Positions 1-12,122 of a stretch of 64,000 nt of DNA are shown one piece after another (position 1 is the first letter of the stretch; the number at the start of each line of letters is the position of its first letter). Source of the DNA: Oncomelania hupensis (Eukaryota; Mollusca; Gastropoda; Littorinimorpha; Pomatiopsidae). The translations under genes and the position numbers were made by a program. Below the pieces are notes generated by a model. It had not been told where the DNA came from, did not search any database, and saw only the letters and a list, made by a program, of their open reading frames with translations. Where the stretch lies: contig CM072522.1 of assembly GCA_036898135.1 (NCBI GenBank), positions 7,122,686 through 7,186,685 on the forward strand, read 5' to 3'.

Positions 1-44
1 AATTAACTTCGGGTTGAGGCTTAATTATCACGTCACCTACTACT

Positions 45-310
45 CTTCGGATGAGAGTATAAACTGAGGTCTAGTCTGTGCATGCTTGCATTCCACTGCA
101 CAGACTGTCGAGATCATAATGCTTATTTTGTTGTGGACGGGTGAGTGTCATCTACACATGACCACACCCATGCAGCAAACGCATCGGCCTAGCTCCCCTT
201 CGCTCATTCAGGATGGCCTCGGTTCAAGCTAGCAAGTTGAGGCCTCGAGCGGCTTGAGTTAGATCATGTGAACGACCAGCGCCTTGAGCAGCTCTTGAGC
301 TGGTGAAGCG
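45..310 (+). repeat. SINE-like dispersed repeat (family A)
   Basis: This starts with a shared head (cttcggatgagagtataaac) and ends with a shared 3' part (gcgccttgagcagctcttga, then aagcgct and an A-rich tail). The same modules recur near 3.74, 8.09, 18.28, 30.06, 39.2, 41.56, 43.76 and 58.22 kb on both strands. The 3' part, which in other copies reads gcgctatataag plus an A/T-rich tail, resembles LINE L2/CR1 3' ends, so a LINE-dependent nonautonomous element is the likely identity. Confidence 0.6.
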
Positions 311-699
311 CTAAAAAAAACAACAATATTTCATGTTTTTTATATAATGCTTTCTGGGTAGCCATTTTCTGTGTCAGATAGTTTTTTTTTTCATAGCAGT
401 TCGTTTCCGTTTTTGAGGTGTTGACTTGGTCTTGACTTGCGATTCCACAACGTTGTCTTACCCAAGTCATAGTAAGGTGCTGGTGTTACTCGTCTAGCAT
501 CCATCTTCGACTAGCCCATGAGCGTTCAGCACCTTTTGCATCAATCAGGCAGTAATCTGAAATTCCGTGATCTACATATAGTTCCTCGTGTACAAAGGTA
601 TACATCATTCCGACGAAATTTTATTTATATATTTTGTTAGTTAGTTAGTTTAAAATTTTCACCAGACTTATCTTGAAATACTTTAATATAGTCGGGAAT

Positions 700-1110
700 T
701 GAAACGAACGAAATGTCGGTTTCTCGGTCCGTCCGTCCGTTCATCCGTCCATCGCACGCCGTATCTCAAGAACTATAGCACGGATTTTGTTCAAACTTCA
801 TAGGAACATTCCCAGGGATAGTGACTACCTTCCCTTGCCTTCGAGTTTGCTCTAATAACAAATGTCAAGGTCGCTGGGCTCAATTCTGTGCTCAACATGT
901 TTTGATTCGCGTCTCAAAAAACGGCTGAACCGATTTTGATCGCTTTTATTATATTATACAGGTCTTTCAACTTATGGCCACTAATTAGGTAACAGTCCGT
1001 TGGGTCGATTGGTCAATCGACCGTGCATGTCTGTTCAAAACATCTTTTTTGCATCTTCTCAAAAATAATTTGAGCGATTAAAAAAAAATTGTTTACAACG
1101 CAGATACTTT
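700..1110 (+). repeat. Dispersed repeat (family B), copy 1
   Basis: The segment runs from a gtccgtccgtccgttc stretch through tctcaagaactatagcacgg, aacttcataggaacatt and caaggtcgctg to aaaaaacggctgaaccgatt. The same ordered blocks occur at 2885-3110 and, on the opposite strand, at 13671-13840. It has no open frame of note. It is probably an old interspersed element of unknown class. Confidence 0.6.
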
Positions 1111-1199
1111 AATTACTGTTTAACCTTTTTTCTCATTCACTTTTGCACTTTCTCCGAGATCAGCTCCAGATCGCTGAGGTCCATTATTTTCTAAAACAC

Positions 1200-2370
1200 G
1201 TCTTGCGAGCTAGCTGTAAAAAAAAAGGGCTACACCGATGTTGATACCGTTTAGCTTGCAAATGTTTCATAGCATAGCCAATCGTTCGTTGCATGTTTTC
1301 AATTTGCTCATTTAGGATAAAACCGAAACAGAACAGCCGCCCCCGAAAATTGTCACTTTAAAAATTGTGGATTTTACCTATGCTCTTTCCGCGCGCGTGT
1401 GTGTGGGTGTGTGTGTGTGGGGGGGGGGGGGGGGGGAATGCAGTTGAATGACTTGCTATCTGGTTTTAGTTTGATTTAAATAAAAAAAATCAGATTCTTG
1501 TATATGCTGTACATAATTATGTTTTAATGGATGTCATCAGATTGAAGCATTCAAGCAAGCATAACAGAACTTAAGACAGTCTCTTGTTGAACGCACTGTC
1601 GAGAGAATATAGGCGTTTCTATGTTATAGGCCTATTCTCTCGTCTCTGTTATTGATCGAGGCCAATTGTCTAGGCGGGCCACATACATAGAAAAAAATCC
1701 CCCATATACGTCTCCTTCCTGTCTTTGTTCTTTGGCCAGGCTAAGTATAAGCATTCACCCTTCAGGATTGAGGGCCCCAGTCAATTGTTTTAATGTGGGG
1801 GTTGTCGGCTCAAGATGCCGACCGAGAAATGGATCTGACTCCAGCTGGGCCGACTTGTTTGATGCGCCACGACTCCTCGTGACGTTATCCTATATTAACT
1901 ACAGGGTCAACCTTGGTTTATACTCTCATCCGAAATCTATATATATAAATTGCTTAGCCGGAAGTCCTTCTTCGCCTCTACTATAAAGTTTGTCCGGTAT
2001 GGACGCTGATCTGGGCAGGTGCTGGCCGCTGCCGATCGGCCTGCTGTGTGCTCAAAACCAGCGAAATCGTTATAGCCGACATTTCCTTACTGAACGTTTA
2101 ACCGTTTCTGAGATAAATAAATAAACAAAATGTCCACAAACTGCAATAGCATCATTCCGCGCGCTTCCGATTCAACCCGGCCGTGTCAAGAACGTGCCGT
2201 TCTATAATACCGCAAATTTTGTTTTATTTCCATGTAAAACACTTTTGCACTCATGTCACCAATCTTACAAAATTTTGTGTTTAACTAATTAAATTTGATT
2301 AATTAAAAATCGATTCGAGGTTTCAGCATGTTTTCCCATATAGACCTAAAAATTGATGATCTATATACGA
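1200..2370. other. Unassigned intergenic sequence
   Basis: This is AT-rich sequence with a GT run and a G homopolymer near 1397-1437. A 106-codon open frame at 1666-1986 has no recognisable motif or coding-like composition, and I do not accept it as a gene. I see nothing else supportable here. Confidence 0.5.
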
Positions 2371-2375
2371 AGCAT

Positions 2376-2446
2376 TGGTGGCTGACTTAGTAAGACATTC
2401 GCCTACCGTGCAGGACACCCAAGTTCGAATCCCCCGCGGGCCATAA
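2376..2446 (+). repeat. tRNA-like segment (SINE head or tRNA pseudogene)
   Basis: An A-box-like stretch (tggctgacttagtaagac) and a B-box-like stretch (aagttcgaatccc) are spaced about as in a tRNA. The segment between them (attcgcctaccgtgcagg) resembles the anticodon arm of tRNA-Gly. The acceptor stem does not pair cleanly and a T run follows. A functional tRNA is unlikely; a tRNA-derived SINE head or pseudogene fits better. Confidence 0.4.
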
Positions 2447-2517
2447 TTTTTTTTAATGTTTTTTTTTCTCTACAATAGGGATATTTTTCTTTTTAATTTA
2501 GGCTTTTTACTTTTAAC

Positions 2518-2519
<2 letters not shown>

Positions 2520-2580
<61 letters not shown>
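2520..2580. repeat. (TTA)n microsatellite
   Basis: About 20 perfect TTA/ATT units. They are followed to about 2800 by a G-rich degenerate stretch with repeated ggggtatggg-type motifs. Confidence 0.95.
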
Positions 2581-2584
<4 letters not shown>

Positions 2585-2884
2585 AGGATCGGGATGGGGT
2601 GGTACGTGTAGGTAAAAGGGGGCTACGGGTATGTTTAAAGGGGCATGGGTTGGCATAACGGGGATACGGGTATATATTTATGGGGGTATGGTGATGGTCT
2701 ATTCTATCAAGTGGGTTCGGGGAGGTATTAAGGGGGTATGGTGAGCCATCATGGGGGGGGGGGGGACGGGGAGATATCAAGGGGGGGGGTAGGGTATGGG
2801 AACCTGTGTACCCTGGCTTGCCAGGGTACAAAACCACTAGTATTAGGATATTGGAGGCGATTGCGTGTGCATCAAGGTCATACG

Positions 2885-3110
2885 AGCTAAAATGTCGGTC
2901 GGTCCTTCGGTCCGTTGGACGCCAGATCTCAAGAACCAACAAACGGATTTTGACCCAACTTCAAAGGAACATTATCCAAGTTAGTGGCCCTGCCATCATC
3001 ATTTATTTGTCCCACCGCGAAGGTCAAAAGGTCAAGGTCATTGGAATCATGTTGTTGGTAAACACGTTTTGCTCATCACCTCAAAAAACGGCTGAAGCGA
3101 TGTAGTTGAG
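2885..3110 (+). repeat. Dispersed repeat (family B), copy 2
   Basis: It carries the same ordered blocks as the copy at 700: aaatgtcggt, a ggtccgt stretch, tctcaagaacc, acggattttg, acttcaaaggaacatt, aaggtcaaggtca and cctcaaaaaacggctgaa. It is diverged, with small indels. It lies outside any gene. Confidence 0.6.
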
Positions 3111-3739
3111 CATGTTAGATCATTGGTATTTGTACTGTCTCAAGGGTCAAGGTCATTGCGCTTCAGCAGTTTCTAAACACGTGTTGCGCTGTATCTCAGC
3201 ATTGACTGAGCCCATTGGAATATTTTTTGCATGCATATAGTTTATATAGTGGCCAGTCATCCCATGTTGTCCTCTTGCTTCGTCAGGACAAAGCCCAGTC
3301 ACAGCGTCGCCAAAACAACCAACGCTTTTTCGTCTATTTGTGTGTGTCTGGGAGAACATTTGAAAAGCTTGCCTCGTTTATTAATTTTTTTTACTATTTT
3401 TTTTTTGGCATTATATATATTGTATTGCATATATAATTAAAGAAATACAACCAAAAAACGTGTTAAATTTTTTTTTTTTCATTTTGTAAGAGAAGGATGG
3501 GGAGCGAAGGGGACAACTTTTGCGGGCTATCAACCACTGCGGTTTGTGTGCGACGAAATTTCTTTTTTTTTTTTAAATTGTAGGGGATGCGGCTTATATA
3601 GCGATGCGCTCAACAGCCTTAATAGTAAGTAATATTGTCTAGAACAATTAGTGTTTAGGTTCTCTTCATGCAGCGTGACCGCTTGTAATAAGTTATTTAT
3701 TTGTTGAATCGCATTCATAATTATAGCACTTTTTCGCAA

Positions 3740-4000
3740 CTGAGGACCTGCTTAAGGCAGTGGTCGATAACAAGACCTAACTCAAGCAGCCCGTCCTGAG
3801 ATGGCCACTCGCTGCCTTGGGTGCACTGTCTGACGCCCCAGACAATCCTGGCCAGCCCATGGATGGGGGAGAAGAGAGATTGGTGATTGGGTGTATTTAT
3901 GTAGCCAACGCTCTCCCGCCTAGGACATAGGCGTCAGGATCTTTAAAGTCCGTGCGATGGAACGCGTGCTTGCACAGACTAGACATCGGTTTATACTGTT
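3740..4000 (-). repeat. SINE-like dispersed repeat (family A), minus copy
   Basis: Read on the minus strand it has the family A head: a tataaac segment, then the block ggactttaaagatcctgacg and a cctagg/cgggagag block. The left part (ggcagtggtcgataacaaga) is the diverged gcgccttgag-type end. It is truncated compared with the copies at 45 and 18277. Confidence 0.55.
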
Positions 4001-4079
4001 TTTAGGGTAGGAGTGCGTTTTTCTGTGCATCAGGGTCGTGTAAAAAATAATACATATATTTCTCTATATGAGGATTTTT

Positions 4080-4250
4080 TTCACTGCGGGGCCAACCCGC
4101 TTGGATACACTGCCTGCATGCTTATCGCTCACAACATTCAAACGGTCACCCATCCAAGTGGGTTTACTAACCAGTCCTCTGCTCGACGTTGGGTTACCGT
4201 GAACCATTTCCAGCTTGTGGCCTAAATACTTCGCTAACTGCACCACTTTT
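4080..4250 (-). repeat. 5S-rRNA-derived SINE remnant
   Basis: On the minus strand this reads ggttagtaaa, then cacttggatgggtgaccg, close to the internal promoter region of 5S rRNA (ggttagtacttggatgggagaccg). A tRNA-like stretch (gtggtgcagttagcgaag) lies upstream on that strand. The same 5S-like core recurs at 48360-48420. The 5S homology is seen directly; the SINE assignment is inference from the repeated composite structure. Confidence 0.55.
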
Positions 4251-4439
4251 CAAACAAGTTGATCGGATCAAAAGGAATAGTGAGGACAGTTTTAACCAAG
4301 ACGGACCCTTCTGTGCCGATATTAGTTGTGAAGAAAATTTTTTTTAAAATCAATAATTGTGTGTGCTAGTGGTTTACTCGCCTGTTTCTGTTGTGATGAC
4401 TTTCTTTGCTAGGTCTCGCCAAAGAAAGACGCCTGACAA

Positions 4440-4560
4440 GACTAGTGCAACGGTGTTATTTTGAGTCCACGTGATCTGTTCTCCTAGTGCACATGTCCTC
4501 TTCTCTCCTAGGGCACCTGACCTCTCCTCCTGATGCACATGACCTCTCCTTCTAGCTCAA
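4440..4560 (+). promoter_or_regulatory. Short minisatellite directly upstream of the fucosyltransferase start
   Basis: Three to four degenerate units of about 24 bp (tgcacatgacctctcctcct type) end six bases before the ATG. The last unit, ctccttctag, looks like a splice acceptor, so the ATG may sit near the start of an exon with a 5' untranslated exon further upstream. A cacgtg E-box-like hexamer lies near 4470. A regulatory role is not shown. Confidence 0.3.
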
Positions 4561-5417
4561 ATGGGCTTGTGTGAAAAGATGGGACTGCAACGCGCTCTTC
4601 GGCGATTCCTTCGCCGCTTCACGCGTCACGTCAGCTTCAAAGTGATGTCACCGGTGACGTTAGCCATCAGTGTGACGTCGCTGTTCTTGCTGGCCTTCAT
4701 TCCGTCACTGTTGTACCACAGGAACAAATACATGCCACCCGAAAAACCCAACATTGCTCAACAAGTGGTGAGTGTCATCCTCGTTGTCGTCGTCGTCGTC
4801 GTCATCCTCCTCCCCTTCATCCTCCTCCCCCTCATCATCATCATCGTCATCGCCATCATTATCGTCACACCCATTGCACCAAGGTACCAGCGCACTCAAG
4901 ATACACCTCTAATCTTCGCTGCGTAGCGTGAACAGGATATATCGTAATATCGCCAAGATAATAACTTGAGTCCGCTACGTGCGGACGAGGCTACCTGTGA
5001 AATCACGGAAAAAGCGCAATTTCATTGTAAATATATACAGAATGTTGCTCTGCAACATTCCGCTCATTTCGTCTCAAAAACCCAATTGCCTTGTTGGATT
5101 CTTAAATTGCATGAAACCAAGTGAGGACACTATCCGGCGTCAACAAACGGTTCAAAAACATTCTCAAACGGTTCGTAAAAGGCAGTTGACCTAGAAACTA
5201 ATACAGTTTGACCTAATTCGTCCCCTAGAGGAGACGAAACTTACATTTTTCTATTTTCATGAGTTCACTGCAGTCAAATTGCGCTTTTTCCGTGATTTCG
5301 CAAGTAGCCTCGTCCATAGCGGACTCAAGTTATTATCTTGGCGATATTACGGTATATCCTGTTCACGCTACTCAGCGGTACTTTCAACTGTATCTTGAAA
5401 GCGCTGGTAGCCATGCG

Positions 5418-5481
<64 letters not shown>

Positions 5482-5887
5482 GTCGTCGTCGTCGTTGTTG
5501 TTGACGTCCTCATAATAATCATCATCAAGAACTTGTCTTCATCGTCATCCTTTTTCTTACCTTCTTCTTCTTCTGCTTCTTCTTCTTCATAACCGTCCGC
5601 ATCCTCGTCATCCTCATCCTCCTCACCATCCTCTTCATCCTTAGCATCGTCATCTTATTTCTTCTTCTTTTTCCTTTTTCTTCTCCTTTTTCTCTTTTTT
5701 CTTTCTTTTATTTTTTTTCTTCTTCTTCTTCGTTTTCATTTTCGTGTTATTCATTTTCATTATTTTTTTTCTATTACTTTTTTTTAATTTTCTTTTTATT
5801 GTTATTTTTCTTTTTCTTGTTCCCTTTTTTGTTCTTGTTCTTCATCGTCATCATCATCATCATCACCATCCTCATCATCGCCGTCGA

Positions 5888-5935
<48 letters not shown>

Positions 5936-8900
5936 TATATCGTCGTTGTTGTTGACGCCATCGTAATAATCATCATCATGAACCTTGTTTTTATCGTCAT
6001 CCTTTTTCTTACCTCCTCCTCCTCCTTCTTCTTCTTCTTCTTCTTCTTCTTCTTCTTCTTGTTCTTCTTCTTCTTCTTCTTCTTCTTCTTCTTCTTCTTC
6101 TTCTTCTTCTTCTTCTTCTTCTTCTTCTTCTTCTTCATCATATCATCATCATCGTCAACTCCTCATCCTCATCATCCTCACCTTATTTCTTCTTCTTTTT
6201 TGTTCTTTTTCCTTCCCATATTTCTCTTTTTTCTTTTTTTTCTTCTTAGTTTTTTCTTCTTCTTCTTTTCTTATTTTTCATTTTCTTTTTATTCAATTTT
6301 ATTATCTTTTTTTTATTTATTTCTTCTATTTTATTTTTATTTTTTTTCTTGTTCTTGTTCTTTTTTTTTTTCGTCTTCTTCTTATTTTTTTTCTTCTTCT
6401 TGTTTCTTTTTCCTCTTTTCCGTCTTCTTGGTTTTTTTTGTTGCTCTTCTCCGTCTTCTTGTTTTTTGTCTTCTTTTTTCTTCTTTTTCTCTTCTTTTTT
6501 TTTCTTCTCTTCTTCTTCTTCTTCTTCTTCTTCTTCTTCTTCTTCTTCTTCTTCTTCTTCTTCTTCTTCTTCTTCTTCTGCTGGCTTGTAACGCAACTAT
6601 CCCTAGTACCTATCTTTTAAATAGCCCGATGTTGACGAATGCATGTTACTATTACTAACTATTGCCAGGTTGGACAGATTGGCGACGTTCGGAAACACCT
6701 GTTCCCCATCAACCCTCTTCACAGCAACCCTGCCGACGATGGCGAGTTTAGCGGCAGCAACGACACCCTACTCCATCGGGAGAAGCGACAACTGCAGCTG
6801 AACTCCAGCTTCGCACGCAGTGAGGATGGCAGATTTTATCTGACCGTGCTGCCGCAAGGTTAAGTTTTCTTTCTTTGTTTGTTTGTTTGTTTGTCTCTGT
6901 CCGTCTATCTATCTGTCTGTCTGTCTGTTTTGCTGGCTTGCTGGCAGGCTTTACTCAGTTTCATGTTTTGATCTGATTGTTTCCCTGAGTGCTTGTCTGT
7001 TTTGCTGTCTGTGTGTGTGTGTTAGTATTTAGGTACCCACAAAAGCGCACAAATGGGTAGCAGACCTTGTGTTTCTGAGTAACAAATGGGTTCATTTGCT
7101 TGGAACCTGCTTTTTTCCAGGACCCCACTTTTTTCTAAGTGCGCGGGAGTGCTCTTTTAGTGCATGGGAGTGCAGTTGTAGTGCATGAGAGTGTTTTAAG
7201 TACACAGGAGTGCTCTATCCGGGACGGAGAAAATACAGTCCATTTTCGGAGAAATTTTGAAGAAAATTCGACCTATATCGTCGCCTATAGGGGACGAACT
7301 AGGTCAACTTTTTAGACGGAAAGAGCCAATTTTGCATTAGATTCTTACATTTTTAGAAGAAGTTTGCGTTCTTTCCGTCAAAAAATCACTTTCCGATTCC
7401 TACATTCTTAAATAAACCCAGTTGTGATGTATTGCAAATATGTGTGTGTGTGTTCGTGCGTGCTCATGTGTGTGAGTGTATGCGTCCAATAGGCATCTTT
7501 CTTGTTTATGTGCTTACGTGTGCTAGGTCATTGTGTGTGGATAATATGTGTGTACGTTGATGAGCGTGTATGTTAGACTATGCGTGTATGTTGGTGTGTG
7601 CGTGTCATCGCGTGTGTGTGTGTGCGTGCTTATATCTATGTTTATGTCTGTCTGCAAATGTAACTCACAGTTCTTCTTCTTCTTCTTCTTCTTCTTCTTC
7701 TTCTTCTTCTTCTTGAAGAGTGTGCAGCAAAGTTTTATTTACATTTATTGTGTTACATTCTATTCCACAGGGCGCCTTGGAAACCAGATGTTTGAATACG
7801 CCTCATTGCTGGGAATAGCTGACGTCAACAACAGAGTACCCATCGTGACGTCAGCGTGCAAAGTGACGCATTATTTCGTTAACACTAGCGTCAGCGATCG
7901 CCCTGTTTCAGGGTGGACGATGGTGGAAGAACTGAACTATGCAGAGAAGGACGACATCTTTGATTCCCTTCCAGAACGGTAAACCATGGCTATTCCCCAC
8001 CCCTCTCTCTCACTCTCTCTCTCTCTCACTCTCTCTCTCTCTCTCACTCTCTCTCTCTCTCTCACTCTCTCTCTCTCGCTCCTTCGGATAAGAGTATAAA
8101 CCGAGGGCTAGACTGTGCACACTCGCATTCCATCACATGGACTTTAAAGATCCTGACGCTCATGTCCTAGATGGGCGGTCAGTGCCGATGTAACGCCTGG
8201 CTCTGGTCCCCTCCTAGAAGTGTCCCTGGCCCTCGCGGTTGCATCGCTGATCCATTCTACTGGAAACTGCCTGAAAAATGTATAGTATTTTAGTTTTAGT
8301 TTTAGTATTATAGTTTTTTACACAAAACCTGATTTCCGTCGAGACAGCGTTGTTGTTTTACATGAGCCCCAATGTTCTGAGTCTCGTCTCCAGTCCCGCG
8401 ACCACAACAGACGCTCCCAGATGCTGCCACTGAGATCGTTGGCAATCACACGAAAAAGAACAACACTTCACAGGGAGCTGATGCCTACCGAAAATCAACA
8501 ATGACATCCCAAAAGGCATGCGCACAGCACAGGAGAAATGGATAGAAGATCAATGCCAGAAAATAGAGAACAATCTGAGCAAGAACAACAGAACAAGGCC
8601 TACCAGACTGTGAAGCGGCTGACAAGTATTAAACAGCTCAAGGTCTCCACGACCCAAAGCAAGTCTGGCATATGCCTTACAGAAGAACTAGAAGGTCTTG
8701 GATAGATGGACAGAGTACTGCTCTGACCTTTATAACCACACACAAAACGGAGACCCATCAGTTCTAGCATGTTCCCAGAACAGAGAAGAGGAAGAAATCC
8801 TCCCAATTATCCGAGAAGACGTTGAGGCAGCAGTGCAATCACTGAAGAAAGGGAAGTCAGCGGGAGTGGACAACATACCCGAGGAAATTCCTTCAAGCAG

Positions 8901-9272
8901 GAGGAGAAGCGATGATCGACGCCCTCACCATTATTTGTAATAAGATTTTGCAGAGTGGGGAGTGGCCTACACCCTGGACCCAGTCGCTTGTGATCACTCT
9001 TCCCCAAAAGGGTAGCCTTCAGGAGTGTGACAATTACCGCACCATCAGCCTCATCAGAAATCCCGGCAAGGTCCTCTTCAAAATTATTCTCAACAGGTTG
9101 AAACCCCATCCTGAACAAAATCATAGCTGAAGAACAAGCAGGATTCAGGGCAGGGCGAAGTACCACTGAACAGATTTTCAACCTCAGAATAATCTGCGAG
9201 AAATAACCCCAGCACCAACAACATCTATATCATGTGATCATGTGATCATCATCACACATCATCATCATCATC

Positions 9273-9355
<83 letters not shown>

Positions 9356-12052
9356 TGAAGAGTTATTTCTGCGGTCAGATGTAACATTTCCAAAGCAAGG
9401 ACAAAAAGTAAAAGCCTATGAAACCCTTGCAAATTATACTAAAGACCTTTTTGTTGGTTCTTGTTATGTAAATGTACTTCAAACTGTTGAGCAAGATTTT
9501 TTTTTTCGCCTTTACCACCATGGGAAATCGAAATTGCTCACTTTGACATAAATTACTGCAATGAAAACAAAAAACAAAATGAAAACATTGTGGCAGCTGA
9601 AGCTAGGATGTATTTAAGTGTAAATTACTCAGAGCATTTAAAAATTTACACAGATGGATCTGTTTTAGATTCAGGAAGCACCGGTGCTGCTTATAATTAT
9701 TATACCGGATTTGCATATAGAAGAATCTTTTCATCTAGGAAATGGAAGATCAATTTTTGCTGCAGAATTAGTTGCTTTTTTAATGGCTCTTAGCAAAATT
9801 ATTAGTTTACAAATAATTTTTTAAGGCTTGTATTTTGTGTAGATTCTATGTCTGTACTTCAGGCATTGCAATCTCAAGTTCACAAGGAACGGAAAGAGTC
9901 AATCATTGAGATCAAGCATGCTATACATAGCCTCAGAGTCAATGGTACAGAAATAAGCTTTTGCTTGGTACCTTCACACTGTGGATTGGTATATACTGAC
10001 ATAGTTGACAGAAAAGTTAAGCAAGGAGCCCTAAATGTTAATGCAAAATACCTTGATATATTTCCATCATCCAAGGAATTGCAAAACCAAATTGAAAGGA
10101 ATATGACACAATCCTTTAATACTCAGGCAATGTTCAATACCGCAGTGATTTACAAAACTTAAAGAGTAATTTATTCTATGTCATATAGAATACTACTAGA
10201 TGCTGTGCGGACCAAATATTGTAGAAATATTGAATGTGTGTGTAACCAGCCTTTCTCACTTAAACATATTCTTTTTGATTGCAATGTTATTACCCCCTTG
10301 TTTATTCCAGTCTTAGACAGGAAAACAAGTCTGGCAGACTTTGATTTAGATTTATGCACCGTCGTGGCAAAATTCTTATGATACACCAGTAGCTAGATTT
10401 GTTTAACTGTCTTCCCCCCCCCCTTTTTTTTTGTCTTATCATCTTTGGTGAACAAGACATTAATAAACCAACCAACCAACCTATCATGTGAAGGTTCAAG
10501 AAAGGGTTTGACCGAGTTCATTCAGCTCTGCGGGCAACCATGAGAGTGTACAACATCAACCCTAAAATTATTGAAGTCATCAAAAGACTGTATGACAATG
10601 CCACCAGTGCAGTCCTCCACAACAACGCCATCGGAAACTGGTTCAGAACAACAATCGGTGTGCGCCAGGGATCCCTACGCTCTCCAATACTCTTCATCTT
10701 CCTAGAGCGCATCATGTCAGATGCCCTTGCAGATCACGAAGGCACGGTCAGCATAGGGGGTAGAGCAATCTACAACCTCTTTTTTGCAGATGACATTGAT
10801 GGATTGGCTGGAGAGTAACAAGAACTTGAACAGCTGGTACAGAGGCTTGACACCACCTCCAGAACCTATGGAAAGGAAATAAGTGCAGCGAAGACCAAAA
10901 TAATGACAAACAACACAAATGGCATCAATATGGACATCAAAGTCCAAGACCAATCCCTCAACGCAGTGCATAGCTTCAAATATTTAGGAGCCATTGTATC
11001 AGACAATGGGTCCCGACAGGAAGTCCTCTCCAGGATCGCACAAACAACTGTTGCCCTGGCGAGTTTGAAGCCAATTTGGAAAGACTAAATCATCAGTCTA
11101 AATTCCAAGGTAAGGCTGCTGTGCTCCCTTGTCATCTCCATCTTCATATATGCTTGCGAAACATGGACCATCACAGCAGATCTACAACGAAGAACACAAA
11201 GCATGAAAATGAGGTGCTGCAGAAGACTCCTGACAATCTCCTATACCCAGCACATCACCTACAACGAAGTCCGACAGACCATCACACACGCCATTGGACA
11301 ACACGATGACATGCTCACAGTGGTGAAGAAACAGAAACTCGATGGTATGACCACGTCACCGGAGCATCAGGCCTTGCAAAGACCATCCTGCAAGGCATGG
11401 TGCAATGAGGCAGAAGAAGAGGGAGACAGAAAAGAGGTGGGAGAACAACGTTCGAGATTGGACTGGCTTGACACTGAGTGAAGCCATGAGGGTTGCTGAG
11501 GACAGAGAGAGATGGAGTACGCTGATTAAGCGATCATCTTTGGTGCCCCAACGACTTTCGAGTTACGGGATAGGATAGGATAGGCAGGACAGAATGGCTC
11601 AGAAAGAAAAAAAAACAAAACATCTACAGACAGATACCAACAATTGAGACACAATTTTAAAATAACTTCAGCGTACTGCGCTTTTTAAACTGATGCGAAA
11701 TAAGGTAATTTGTCAGATCGATGGCTTGCTTGATTCCGATTGTTCCCGCTAGAATATGTGATTCAGGTACGACACTATTCAGGTTATCGAAGGTTTTCTC
11801 CAGGTACTCCGGTTTCCTCCCTCCCTCCCTCCAATAATGCAGTCAATCTAAAATTTCACTAATACAGTTCTATTTCCTGTCTGTGTTCTAGTAGCGCGCT
11901 CCATGCCTTTACACTAAAGTTTTAGGTGATAGATGTGCATTCGTTGTGTTTTTGCAAGTGTGCCTTAATAATGGTACAGATCGCCGTGCTTTGAACCTGA
12001 TTGGTGATTTGGGGAAAAGCGCGAATATAGCTATTATTATTAATATTATTAA

Positions 12053-12122
<70 letters not shown>

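Larger units (their letters stand above)
8440..11580 (+). pseudogene. RTE-like non-LTR retrotransposon (reverse transcriptase), decayed and interrupted
   Basis: Frame-shifted pieces read through the RT domain in order: WTEYCSDLYNH and GKSAGVDNIPEE near 8700-8890, QECDNYRTISLI at about 9023-9058, EEQAGFRAGRSTTEQIFNLR at about 9129-9188, then after the nested insertion GVRQGS at about 10658-10675, FADDIDGLAGE at about 10784-10816 and FKYLGAIVSDNGSRQE at about 10976-11023. The tail has the LTLSEAMRVAEDRERW-type end and a short GGATA repeat (11568-11582). It matches the minus-strand copy at 42440-43589. Stops and frameshifts make it nonfunctional. A second LINE splits it at 9238-10481. RTE clade is my best reading from the C-terminal sequence style. 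Confidence 0.8.

Noticed and set aside
1666..1986. 106-codon open frame as a small gene
   Set aside because: No motif, no start context and no neighbouring exon signals. It is the length expected by chance.
5744..6658. Long open frames rich in F/S/H or K/E within the pyrimidine tract
   Set aside because: They exist in several frames on both strands because the DNA is trinucleotide repeat. There is no codon-like structure, and they lie inside an intron.
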